A stretch of 64,000 bases of DNA from AWTP1-13 sp963797005 (lineage in GTDB: Bacteria; Pseudomonadota; Alphaproteobacteria; Rhizobiales; Hyphomicrobiaceae). A model generated the notes under the pieces. That model ran no database searches, was not told the origin of the DNA, and saw nothing but the letters and a program-made list of their open reading frames with translations. The stretch is from contig CAWCOF010000003.1 in the NCBI GenBank assembly GCA_963797005.1, positions 434,001-498,000 on the forward strand. The letters are read 5' to 3'. The translations under genes were made by a program, and so were the position numbers. This document shows, one piece after another, positions 55,714 to 64,000 of the stretch (position 1 is the stretch's first letter; each line of letters begins with the position of its first letter).

Positions 55714-58700
55714 TTATTGCGGCGCGCACATGACGACGAGGTCGGGTCCGTCGCCCTCGGCCAGCCAGCCCTTGGCGACCATCTGGTCGCGGACCGCCTT
55801 GTCGCCCATGTACCGGTGGTTGGCATCCGGACGGTTGCTGAAGACGCGATAGATCGGCCGCGTGCCCGCAGGGCACAAGCCCTGGCTTGGCAGATACATC
55901 TGCATGAACGCCGGGTCTTCGAGCGTGAAGCTCGGGTTGTTCTGTCCCGTAGCCATGCACTCCGCGGTTCCGCGTCCGAAGAAGTGCGAGTCGCCGAGGT
56001 CGGGCGGAATGTAGTAGCGGCAGATGGGCGACGTGTTCGTTTGCGCCGCCGTGTACGTTCGCAGCACGTAGCCCGTGCGCGTCCAACCCTTGATCGTGGT
56101 GCCGGCATCGAGGATTGCAATCTCGTTTGGCATCCAGGTAATGAAGTAGTGGTCGAGCGCGGCGTTGTAGTACTCGACCACTTCCGTGCTGCCCCCCGGA
56201 CTCCACACCATCTTCGCCGAGGTCGCGAACTGGACGCCCGTGGCCACCCCGGCGGCGGCAATCGTGTCCTCACCCGCGGTTCCGTCGCTGGGATAGCCGA
56301 AATTGGCCCTGCCGTTCTCGTCGGTCGTAACCGTTCCGGCCTGGCCTGCGTTGGGGCCGGACACGACCGCGAACGTCACCGGCACACCGGGCAACGGCGC
56401 GCCGCCGGCGGCGAGCGCGGCGGTGAGGCTGTGGGTGCTACCCGGCGCGCCGTTCGCCGTCTTCGGCGACAGCAGGCCGACCACGGTCGCAGATGGCGGC
56501 GCGGCACTCGAAATGGTTACGCACCGCGAGAACTCGGACGTGCTGCCGGACGGATCGGTTGCCGTCGCCGTCAGGACCTGCCCTGCCGTGACCGTGTCCG
56601 GCAGCGTCACGCTGAACGGACCGTTGCCGGCTTCGTCGGTGGTCACCGCGGTCGTGCCGAGGTAGGTCTTGCCTTCGCCGAAGCCGGTGGGACTGCACGT
56701 CGGACTCAAGAAGAACTCCAGCGTGAACGCGCTGGCGGGCGTACTGCGAAGCGCGCCCGCGACCGTGACGCTGCCCACGATCGAGGCGCTCGCGAGCTCG
56801 GGATAGTTCTGGCCGCCATTGGCCCGGTCGTCGGCGTCACCGGGATCGTTGGTGTCAGCGCCGTTCGGCGGCGCGAGATCGATCCCGATACCGTTCCCGA
56901 ACATGCTGTTGCGAGAGATCCGATTGCCCGACGCCGTGCCGCTGACGGATACGCCGCGAATGGCGTTGAACGCCACGACGTTGTCGACAATCGAGCTCCG
57001 CTGCGCCTCCGCGACCAGAATTCCGGTGTCGCCATTGCCGCGATTCTCGGTCCCGGTCGAATCGGTTCCGACGAGGTTGCCTTGCACCAGCGTGCGCAGC
57101 GCGCCAGTACCCAGGCCCAAGCCCACCACGGTGTTGCCGGACACCACGTTGCGGTCGGTGGCATCCGGCCCGCCGATCCGGTTGTCTTCGCCGAAGATCG
57201 AAATACCGACGCGATTGGGGATCTCGCTGTTGCCCGGCGTGATCCCGAACAGATTTCCCAGGAACCAGTTGCCGTTGCCCGTCGACTGCACGGCGCCGAT
57301 ATTGCCGGACGGGTCGTGGCGCAGGAAGGCGAGCCCGCGCACCGTGACGTTGCTGCCGCTGATGTCGAGCACCGGACCATTCGTCACCTCCACGCCATCG
57401 ACGCCAATGAGCGGCGTCGGGGCGGTGGCACCAGGCTGCGTGTAGCCGTCGATCAATACCGGCTGGGTCACCTTAATCGTACCCGTCGGTGTGATGACGC
57501 CCGCGCCGGGGATGTTGAAGCGGATGGTATTCACAGCCAACGGATCATTGGTGGCGTTGGAATCCGCAATGGCCTGCGCCAGGCTGCCCGGACCCGAAGG
57601 TTTCGTAGTGTTGACTCCGAACTCCCGGCCCGGTCGGATGACAACGGGGGAGAATTCCGACGTATCGGCCACATTATCGGAACGCGTGGCCGTGGCGCTG
57701 ATGCAAGCCCCTTTCGGTTCCGGCAGCGCAACCACAAACGTTGCAAAGCCCTTGCCGTCGGTCGTGACGTCGATGGTCGCAAGGTAGTACTGGCCTTCGC
57801 CATGTCCGCTCGGGTCGCGCACGTCATTGCCGTAGAAATCGATGTGGTACGAGGAGTCCGGCACGCTCTCCAGCACGCCACTGACTTTGACACCCGTGCC
57901 GCTCGCCTCGATGCCGGTCAGGATCGGGAAATTCTGCAGTCGATTCGGTCCCGTGTCGGCGTCCGGAGCGGGATCGTTCGCATCGACCTGCAAAGTGCGG
58001 GCGCCACTTGGCCCGAGGAGATCGATTCCAAGCGAGTCATTATTGAATATGGAGTTACCCCTGATGGAATTGCCAGTGGACTTTTGACCGGCAACAGCCA
58101 CACCCGCCGCGTAACTGTTTGCTATCAGATTGGCGGCGCCCTCAGCGATTTGTCCGACGACGGCGTTGCGCTCGCCGTCGCCGTTCTTTGCGTCCGCCAG
58201 ATAAACGCCCGTACCATTCCTGATCGCTCCCGAACCTGCCGCGCCGGTGCCGATGAAGTTGCCAATGATCAGGGCATCTGACCCACCCGCCGAGTAGATG
58301 CCGGCGATATAGTTTCCCGAGATAACGTTGCGTTCCCCAGGATGACTTCCCCCGATGGACGTGCCAGTGCTTGATTCGATATAGATTCCCCAGTGGTTCC
58401 GTAGTGCGGCGCTGCCTGACCTGTCCGTTCCAATGAAGTTTCCTTGGATTTTTGTGCGATCGGCTTTTACGATGTGAATGCCTCGCGACTCGGTGTTGCC
58501 TGATATGACGTTGCGCATTGCCGGATCCGACCCGCCAATGGTGTTTGATGCCGAGCCCTCCAGGATTTCAATGCCCGTGCCGTTACGCTTCGCAATCATG
58601 CCTGAGGCATCCGTACCGATGAAATTGCCCGCGACGGTAATTCCGCCGGTGCCGCCTAGTTTGACTCCGCTTCCATCAAATTTGCCGATCACAAGTCCCT

Positions 58701-59118
58701 TCAGAGACGAGCCTGTTGCGGCGAAATGAAGACCATCGGCCGACAATCCTGCCGAAGAGCCATCCAAGACAATTAACAAGATCGCATTGTTCGATTGCGT
58801 TTCGGTATTGGCGCTAGCGCCGGGCTGTGAATACCCGTCTATGGACAGCGGGCCAGTGATCTTCGGCAATGGGGTCGTCGGCCCTATCGTGTGTGGCCCC
58901 GTTCCTGGGATGTTGAATTCGATTTCGTCCCGATCGTCGAATTCGTTGGCGTGCTCGATGGCGTCCCGCAGCGATCCTGGCCCGCTGTCGTTCGTGTTGG
59001 TCACCCTGAACAATTCGCCTTGGGCGGCGCCAACTGCACCGAGCAGACCCAGGCCGAGGAGTGTCGCGCGAAGGACGTGGCGCGCTTGGAATGCGATGGC
59101 GCGGAGCTTGGCGTTCAT
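55714..59118 (-). CDS. Large secreted right-handed beta-helix protein
   Basis: 1134 residues, fully open. Signal peptide (LRATLLGLGLLGAVGAAQG), then two beta-helix modules of the SLRDAI/IDGY type. The first (about 35-400) begins NDSGPGSLRDAIEHANEFDD and repeats NVISGN...NFIGTD...SG. The second (about 505-760) begins KPSGPGSLAQAIADSNATND, with NVVSGNTVVGLGLGTGALRT and NLVGTDSTGTENRGNGDTGI. Next comes an Ig-like/Big_1-type segment (GAPLPGVPVTFAVVSGPNAG). The C-terminal domain (from EVVEYYNAALDHYFITWMP) resembles DUF5648. Such proteins are exported and may act in adhesion or carbohydrate contact. AGGGAG just before the ATG supports the start. Codon use is less GC-rich near its N-terminal end. 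Confidence 0.88.
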   Translation of the reverse strand: MNAKLRAIAFQARHVLRATLLGLGLLGAVGAAQGELFRVTNTNDSGPGSLRDAIEHANEFDDRDEIEFNIPGTGPHTIGPTTPLPKITGPLSIDGYSQPGASANTETQSNNAILLIVLDGSSAGLSADGLHFAATGSSLKGLVIGKFDGSGVKLGGTGGITVAGNFIGTDASGMIAKRNGTGIEILEGSASNTIGGSDPAMRNVISGNTESRGIHIVKADRTKIQGNFIGTDRSGSAALRNHWGIYIESSTGTSIGGSHPGERNVISGNYIAGIYSAGGSDALIIGNFIGTGAAGSGAIRNGTGVYLADAKNGDGERNAVVGQIAEGAANLIANSYAAGVAVAGQKSTGNSIRGNSIFNNDSLGIDLLGPSGARTLQVDANDPAPDADTGPNRLQNFPILTGIEASGTGVKVSGVLESVPDSSYHIDFYGNDVRDPSGHGEGQYYLATIDVTTDGKGFATFVVALPEPKGACISATATRSDNVADTSEFSPVVIRPGREFGVNTTKPSGPGSLAQAIADSNATNDPLAVNTIRFNIPGAGVITPTGTIKVTQPVLIDGYTQPGATAPTPLIGVDGVEVTNGPVLDISGSNVTVRGLAFLRHDPSGNIGAVQSTGNGNWFLGNLFGITPGNSEIPNRVGISIFGEDNRIGGPDATDRNVVSGNTVVGLGLGTGALRTLVQGNLVGTDSTGTENRGNGDTGILVAEAQRSSIVDNVVAFNAIRGVSVSGTASGNRISRNSMFGNGIGIDLAPPNGADTNDPGDADDRANGGQNYPELASASIVGSVTVAGALRSTPASAFTLEFFLSPTCSPTGFGEGKTYLGTTAVTTDEAGNGPFSVTLPDTVTAGQVLTATATDPSGSTSEFSRCVTISSAAPPSATVVGLLSPKTANGAPGSTHSLTAALAAGGAPLPGVPVTFAVVSGPNAGQAGTVTTDENGRANFGYPSDGTAGEDTIAAAGVATGVQFATSAKMVWSPGGSTEVVEYYNAALDHYFITWMPNEIAILDAGTTIKGWTRTGYVLRTYTAAQTNTSPICRYYIPPDLGDSHFFGRGTAECMATGQNNPSFTLEDPAFMQMYLPSQGLCPAGTRPIYRVFSNRPDANHRYMGDKAVRDQMVAKGWLAEGDGPDLVVMCAPQ

Positions 59119-59529
59119 CTCGATCGTGCTCCCTGTGAGATGAATTGGATGCCGCAGATCGTCGACCCTGCCGCCGTGCTACCACCTTGGTGGGTAGCCG
59201 GACGACATGTGGGACGGCCGCCGTCGCAGGGTCGAATCGCCTTGGGCTCCCTGCGATGGAGCCGATTCTAGATCGGTCCAAGGCTAAGGTGTCGACCGTT
59301 CAGCAGCGGGTTGCGCTCTCGCCACCGCCCTTCGCATGGAAGCGCAGTGGTCCAAGCCGGGCTAAGGCATTCTAGACTCCTGCCGGGAGGAACCTCTCGC
59401 CGTGCGCTGCCCACTGGAGTAGCTGCCGCCCGCCAATGCGTTCCGTCGCTGCAGATCTATCGACTGCCCGAGTTTCTGACGTTCACAATCCCATCGGCCG
59501 CACCCAATCGCACCGCACAATGTCTGCTA
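59119..59529. other. Intergenic region left of the IS, no gene seen
   Basis: 411 bases between the beta-helix gene start and the left IS end. It should hold the promoter of the beta-helix gene on the minus strand. Short open stretches exist on both strands but none has a recognisable start, length or domain. Confidence 0.6.
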
Positions 59530-59547
59530 GGGAAGCTCTGCGCAACC
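59530..59547 (+). repeat. Left terminal inverted repeat of the IS
   Basis: Sequence GGGAAGCTCTGCGCAACC. Pairs with the right end at 16 of 18 positions, with differences at positions 6 and 13. Confidence 0.85.
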
Positions 59548-59668
59548 AGTCATGAAACCAGCCGCGCGAGTTGAATTGTTGAATGTCGGGGTCGAATTGC
59601 TGTCGCCGCAGCGATTTCGGTCGCCGGAAGATGCGATTTGGGTCTTCAGCACGGGTATTCCACGTTCA

Positions 59669-60631
59669 TCAGGAGCACCTCTCCTGCCTTGGCATCAACA
59701 GCCGTCGCGCCAAGTACAGGTTCGACAGCGCAAACATCGTCAGCGCCCGCACTGTGTTCTTGTACAGTCCGCGATAGCGCACCTTGGTGAAGCCCCACAG
59801 GTGCTTCACGACGTGAAATGCGTGCTCGCCCCGCGCGCGGTGACGCGAGCGCGAACGATTGATCGCCTTCTCGTTGTCCGTCAGGGTCCGGCCGGGCTTG
59901 GCCCGGCGATTGACGCGGTAGGCAATCCCGGCGTGACGGCAATGTTGCCGATGATCTTCCGACCAGTAGGCTTGATCGCCGAACAGTTCCCGCTCTTGTC
60001 CATGCACCAGGTCATCCAGGCGGGTGATGTCGCCCTGCGATGCCGGGCCGGTCGCGACGCTATGAACCAAGCCACGCCGGTCCGTGCCAACGTGCACCTT
60101 CATCCCGAAGTGCCACTGCTTGCCCTTGCGCGTCTGCTTCATCTCCGGATCGCGCTCCTTCGCCATGTTCTTGGTCGAGGGTGGTGCCGCGATGATCGTG
60201 GCGTCCACGATCGTGCCGGACTTGAGCAACAGTTTCTTCTCCTCCAGCAGCTGGCGGACCTCGGCAAACAGCTTCGCGGTCAATCGATGCTTCTCCAGCA
60301 GGTGGCGAAAGCGGAGGATCGTCGTCTCGTCCGGCACCAGGTCGGCCGCCAGATCTATGCCTGCAAACCGGCGCATCGACTCGCTGTCGTAGAGCGCGTC
60401 TTCCATCGCCGGGTCGGAGAGGTTGAACCACTGCTGCATGAAATAGATGCGCAGCATCCGCGGCATCGGGTGCGGCGGGCGACCCTGCACCGCCTTCGGG
60501 TAGTGCGGCTCGATCACTGCGAGCAGCCGCGGCCATGGCACGACCGCCTCCATCTCGGCAAGGAATTGGGCCCGGCGCGTGACCTTCGTCTTGAGCGCCC
60601 AGTCGGTCGATCCCAGCGTCGTCTGTTTCAT
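59669..60631 (-). CDS. IS5-family DDE transposase
   Basis: 320-residue transposase, fully open. N-terminal DNA-binding part (ALKTKVTRRAQFLAEMEAVV), then MLRIYFMQQWFNLSDPAMED. Catalytic D in KSGTIVDATIIAAPP, second D in RELFGDQAYWSED, and E in RSRHRARGEHAFHVVKHLW, which also shows the family's Y/R-E-K spacing. An intact frame and both ends suggest a potentially active copy. Confidence 0.95.
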   Translation of the reverse strand: MKQTTLGSTDWALKTKVTRRAQFLAEMEAVVPWPRLLAVIEPHYPKAVQGRPPHPMPRMLRIYFMQQWFNLSDPAMEDALYDSESMRRFAGIDLAADLVPDETTILRFRHLLEKHRLTAKLFAEVRQLLEEKKLLLKSGTIVDATIIAAPPSTKNMAKERDPEMKQTRKGKQWHFGMKVHVGTDRRGLVHSVATGPASQGDITRLDDLVHGQERELFGDQAYWSEDHRQHCRHAGIAYRVNRRAKPGRTLTDNEKAINRSRSRHRARGEHAFHVVKHLWGFTKVRYRGLYKNTVRALTMFALSNLYLARRLLMPRQERCS

Positions 60632-60685
60632 GTTGTTGGTCCCCTCGTCAGAGCAAACGAATCAAACCATCGCTCTGACATGAGG

Positions 60686-60703
60686 GGTTGTGCAGAGTTT
60701 CCC
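60686..60703 (-). repeat. Right terminal inverted repeat of the IS
   Basis: On the minus strand it reads GGGAAACTCTGCACAACC, matching the left end at 16 of 18 positions. TA follows at 60704-60705. Confidence 0.85.
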
Positions 60704-60946
60704 TAACGGCGATTCAGACTTTTGTCCGCAGTTGGCCGGGTCCCGCCAAATTCCTTGCTGCCACATTCGACCGTCATCGACCCAATGCGGTCTGTCGCTC
60801 CGCCCCCAAGCGGACGTTCACTGAGCGGCGGATGCGCCGGTTTCCCACCCGCTCCGCGCTTGGACCACGCCGCCACGATCTCACGGTGGTGCGGAAAGTT
60901 CTGCAGGTAGCCCTGCCGCAGTGCGGGCGTCGGTGATCGAATCCGC

Positions 60947-61267
60947 TTAGGCCATCAGCGCGTCGCCGGCACGGGTCACGGCTTCATGTCGCAGGTGAAC
61001 GGCAGCGTTCTTCTGCTTACCACGGGCCGATACATACGCGCCGATGCACAACGCGGCCCCAACGGCGTAAAGCAGCCAGGTTGCGGAGATCACATAAGGG
61101 TAAAGCATCAAAGCGATCCCGATCCTTTTGGTCGCAGGAAGTGACATCTTCTTGCCGTACCGATACGCGAAATACCCGCCAATCCCGAAGATTACGATAC
61201 CGATCACATACGCCGTGCTGGGCAGAGTGAAGCCCAAACCTTCGAGTGCAGCGAGATTGTCCTTCAT
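60947..61267 (-). CDS. Putative three-helix membrane protein
   Basis: 106 residues from MKDNLAALEGLGFTLPSTAY. Membrane helices AYVIGIVIFGIGGYFAYRYG, RIGIALMLYPYVISATWLLY and YAVGAALCIGAYVSA, with a positive loop (RYGKKMSLPATKR) between the first two. No family recognised. The start at 61267 is preferred because the upstream codons (to 61366) are polar and unlike a signal. It faces nothing obvious in an operon. Confidence 0.65.
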   Translation of the reverse strand: MKDNLAALEGLGFTLPSTAYVIGIVIFGIGGYFAYRYGKKMSLPATKRIGIALMLYPYVISATWLLYAVGAALCIGAYVSARGKQKNAAVHLRHEAVTRAGDALMA

Positions 61268-61384
61268 AGTGTCGTGCCAGCGGGCGTTTCGGCGAGCGCC
61301 CACGTCGATTCGCCAGTTGGGAACAGGGAGGGTCGCGATCGCTACACCCGGCGACGCCTGCAGCACCGAAGCGGTGGATAGCGT

Positions 61385-62544
61385 CTAGTTCGCGTTCAGT
61401 CGCTTCCTCGGCTCTGGTGGGTCGTCTTTCACATCGGAGACCTCGAACGCGGACCCGCTCCACCGGAAGCGAATTTCCCGACCCCGCCAGTGGGGCTGCC
61501 GTTGGGGTCGCCCTCGCGGTACAGCGGAAAGGATTCCACCAGTTTCCCTCCTTCGAGGTTGAGTTGTTTGTGCCCGGCGAAATAGGATGACTTCTTCCGG
61601 AAAAGAGCCGTTTTTTCGTGGACCGGCATCGACGAGATTCTTCCTCGAGCGTCCAGGCGGAAGACGCCGAAGATGTCCCGGCCCGCGGTTCCGCTCAGGC
61701 AACTAAGAGCCGAAACCACTGCCTCTTCTTTGCCATCCCCGACGAGGTCTCCGTAGGCGACCTCAATCCTGCTGACGAGAGGAAGTCTGCCTCCGCAATC
61801 GGAAAATTTGGGGGTAATTTCGCCGGGTTGACGGTAGGTCGACAACACGTTCATCCAATCCACTTGCCGAATGGTCTTGGGCGCTTCGGAATGCCTGGGC
61901 ACCCAACTCTCAACCCTCAGAGTGATCGGCGAAGGAAGGGGCGCGCTGGATTGCTGGACCAGACGGAGCACTCCTGCGGAACCTTGGTAGAGCAAGGCAT
62001 CCGCATTGACTTGCATTTTGCGTTTTCTCAATTGCTCCATGCAATCGGAAAACTGCCGATCACCCAATTTGAATTGAATTGTGCCATCGGCCGTCTTCTG
62101 CTCGAACCGATCGCAGCCGGGAGCATTGATTTCTTCGCGAAAAGCAAGGAGGCGCCTTCCGATTTCGATCAGGCCGGGACGTTGCCTGGACTCGACAGCA
62201 AAAGACAAGCACCAGGTGCCGGTATAGCCGTAACGAACGCTCAATGCATTTTCTGTCGATGCATTTTTGGCGTCCCGGGAAGCGATGCAGGGGACATTAA
62301 GCGAATCGGAGCCTTCAGCCACATGGACCTCAAGGCTCCATCCGTTAGCCGTCGGCCTGGCCTCGAGCAGAAAGCCCGGGCCGAATTCAAAGCGCGACGC
62401 CTCATTGGGTACAAGCTCGATCTTCCCGAGGCTCGGCGCATCGAATTGCGCGGTCCACGCGGTGGCCGGGACTTCCGCAGCCGCGAAATCACCGTACATC
62501 GAGACTGCGAGCGCCAAACCGGCAGTCAACGCACACATCCTCAT
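61385..62544 (-). CDS. Exported protein of unknown function (one frameshift)
   Basis: About 385 residues. Signal peptide RMCALTAGLALAVSMYG with cleavage near AAAEV, then a beta-rich body with six cysteines, among them VPCIASRDAKN, TWCLSFAVES, APGCDRF and SDCMEQL. A later segment, VAYGDLVGDGKEEAVVSALS, looks like an FG-GAP/VCBS-type or calcium-binding repeat, and GRDIFGVFRLDARGRISSM follows. The frame changes near 61485; the corrected C-terminus reads RFRWSGSAFEVSDVKDDPPE and ends at 61385. Family not recognised. The start could also be 62562. Confidence 0.7.
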
Positions 62545-63098
62545 GGAAGGATCCGACCGCATTATCGTGGGCATTCGTGCATGGGCGTTACCGTTGCCAG
62601 TATGCGCGCCTGCGGCCGACGAATTAGGGCTCGCCGGCGATCAATTGTGGCGAAAATCGGCGTCTGCAACAGGGATGGCACGGCGGTCGCCCACAGTGGC
62701 GGGCCGCAAGCGAGCGCGATGCTGCGGGGTGGTGCCGTCGGCTCACCGAAGGTGGGCGAGGATTTCGCGCGGACATACCCGGGGGTGCGGGCACCGAGGG
62801 ATCTTGGCTTTCCCAATTGCCGGAATACGTGCCCCCTTGGGTGATATGCAGCGGCGGACCGTAGGTTACGGACGAGGGCGGTTGGGCAGCAGCCCGGCCG
62901 AATGCAGTCAGCAGGGCGACGAGACAAAGCCACGGAAAGATCTAGCGATGCACACAACACCGAGGTTAGCGCGCTCTGGGCAGCGTATGAACCCGAGCGT
63001 CCGCTCCTGGCCGCTCAGCGACTTCGCGAATCGGCCCTGACCAGCCGTAGCGCTTACAAGAACCGGACGTTCAACCGCGAAGAACTGGCGACGTTCAA
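62545..63098. other. Intergenic region, no gene seen
   Basis: 554 bases. Both strands carry short open stretches, including 62562-62960 on the minus strand, but none has a recognisable domain, signal or ribosome site. Degenerate, repeat-like phrases occur near 62990-63075. This region looks gene-poor. Confidence 0.5.
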
Positions 63099-64000
63099 CT
63101 ACTGAATCACCTCATCCGCGTGCGCCAGCACCGACTGGGGGATCGTGAGGCCGAGTGCCTTCGCGGTCTTCAGGTTGATCACCAGCTCGAACTTGGTGGG
63201 CTGCTCGACGGGCAGGTCGGCGGGCTTGGCGCCCTTAAGAATCTTGTCCACGTAGGTCGCGGCGCGCCGAAACAAATCAGGCTGGTTCGCTCCATAGGAC
63301 ATAAGGCCCCCGGCATCGACAAACTCCCTCGATGTGTACACTGCCGGCAGCCGGTTCTTGGCCGCCAGGTCCACGAGGCGTCTATGCTCTCTGAGGAACC
63401 TGGCGCTTGGCAGCACAGTCAGACCACCCGCGCGCGCGCTGGTCATGTCCGAGAAGGCCCTGGCGAAGTTCGTCCGGACCTCGCGCCTCAATGAATTGCA
63501 GCTGCACCCCCAGCGCCCGCGCCGCGACTTCTGCTGCCTTCAGCATGTCCTTTGCCGTGCGTTCGCCGAGGGCACCTGGCCCAGAGGACAGCGACCCGAT
63601 CGACCCCCGGAACGGCCTGCTTGAGCAGTTCCAGACGCTTGCCGACTAGCTCCGGGCCGAGGCTGGACAACCCCGTGACATTGCCGCCCGGCCGCGCGAG
63701 GCTGGTGACGAGCCCGCTCCCAACCGGATCGCCAACAGCAGCGAAGACAATGGGGAGGGTCCTCGTCGCTTGCTTGGCGGACACGGGGGCCGAGTGTGCT
63801 TCCTGGCCAGACGATGACATCAACCTTGAGCGCAACCAGTTCGGCCGCAAGAGCGGGGTGCCGCTCGACCTTCCCCTCGGCATCTCGGTATTCAATCACG
63901 ACGTTGCGGCCCTCGACGTAACCGAGGTCACGCAGTCCTTGACGGAAGGCCTCGTGGTAGGTGGGGGCTAGAGGCCAAGTTGGTCGACAGGTAGCCTATT
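63099..64000 (-). CDS. ABC_sub_bind-family binding protein, partial, frameshifted
   Basis: Periplasmic binding protein of the PF04392 type (ABC transporter, substrate-binding). The 5' end lies outside the window. Readable parts: IGYLSTNLAS at the window edge, then TYHEAFRQGLRDLGYVEGRN, VVIEYRDAEGKVERHPALAA, RTLPIVFAAVGDPVGSGLV, TSLARPGGNVTGLSSLGPEL, AGGLTVLPSARFLREHRRLV, VDAGGLMSYGANQPDLFRRA and the C-terminus ALGLTIPQSVLAHADEVIQ. Frame changes lie near 63955, 63800, 63590 and 63490. These proteins occur in many betaproteobacteria with varied ligands. No permease or ATPase gene is visible. Confidence 0.85.

Larger units (their letters stand above)
59530..60703. mobile_element. IS5-family insertion sequence
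   Basis: Complete element of about 1174 bp: one transposase gene flanked by imperfect 18-bp terminal inverted repeats. The left end (59530-59547) and the right end (60686-60703, read on the minus strand) match at 16 of 18 positions. TA flanks both ends (59528-59529 and 60704-60705), fitting a 2-bp target duplication. If the first G is excluded, the 4-bp flanks CTAG and CTAA nearly agree. It is inserted between the beta-helix gene and downstream DNA and disrupts no recognisable gene. Confidence 0.88.

Noticed and set aside
55717..58281. 854-codon plus-strand reading frame
   Set aside because: It is opposite the secreted beta-helix gene; the translation is Arg/Ala-rich and without a recognisable domain.
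59552..60706. 384-codon plus-strand reading frame across the IS
   Set aside because: It is opposite the IS5 transposase, whose DDE motifs are intact; the translation is His/Arg-rich.
62562..62960. 132-codon minus-strand reading frame
   Set aside because: No ribosome site, domain, signal or membrane helix; the composition is Arg/Pro-rich as in shadow frames.

Overview
The window is high-GC, gene-dense DNA from a betaproteobacterium. A Burkholderiales-like host is the best guess, inferred from gene families and not from a marker gene. Pointers are a soxBDAG set of heterotetrameric sarcosine-oxidase type, scattered polyhydroxybutyrate (PHB) genes, a tripartite-tricarboxylate (TctC/Bug) receptor remnant, and a divergently transcribed uvrB region next to an aromatic aminotransferase. 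Many genes read correctly only after one-base frame changes. Broken genes include uvrB and ispG, which cells rarely lose, while neighbours of 600-1100 codons are fully open. I therefore read most breaks as consensus errors, and give one span per gene with the frame changes noted.

Left part (1-13.1 kb): an iron-uptake set (exbB, exbD, TonB-dependent siderophore receptor, PiuC-type dioxygenase, PepSY membrane protein). Next, on the minus strand, come patatin phospholipase plus 3-hydroxybutyrate dehydrogenase, uvrB, and an MsbA-like ABC exporter. On the plus strand are a MAPEG protein and an aromatic aminotransferase. A tRNA-Gly with a near-consensus promoter and a tRNA-Cys follow at 13.2-13.4 kb.

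Centre left (14.6-27.3 kb): a ten-gene minus-strand unit. It encodes a FadR/FCD-type regulator, a 2,2-dialkylglycine-decarboxylase-like PLP enzyme with an unusual cysteine cluster, a complete polar-amino-acid ABC importer, and soxB-soxD-soxA-soxG. Together these look like uptake and oxidative breakdown of an N-methylated or alpha,alpha-dialkylated amino acid. A 12-bp AT-rich palindrome lies before the regulator, and a BBE-type FAD oxidase lies upstream. This is the strongest candidate in the window for an undescribed pathway.

Centre (27.4-39.9 kb): a small exported protein, Dps, an acyl-CoA dehydrogenase with an acyl-CoA synthetase, a 598-residue protein with a P-loop of zeta-toxin/kinase appearance, a glycine-zipper lipoprotein, a NitT/TauT-type ABC importer, the isoprenoid genes ispD and ispG, and tRNA-Leu.

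Centre right (39.9-55.4 kb): an acyl-CoA ligase / acetoacetyl-CoA reductase unit ending in an internally deleted binding-protein gene, divergent from a PAS histidine kinase and LuxR-type regulator. Then come a carboxylesterase lipoprotein, a truncated TctC gene, a TPR glycosyltransferase-like protein, a phasin with a histone-like tail, two frameshifted oxidoreductases, and cbpA-cbpM with a third protein.

Right end (55.4-64 kb): an accessory-looking stretch with a 1134-residue secreted beta-helix protein, a complete IS5-family element, two proteins of unknown function, gene-poor DNA, and a binding-protein gene running off the end.
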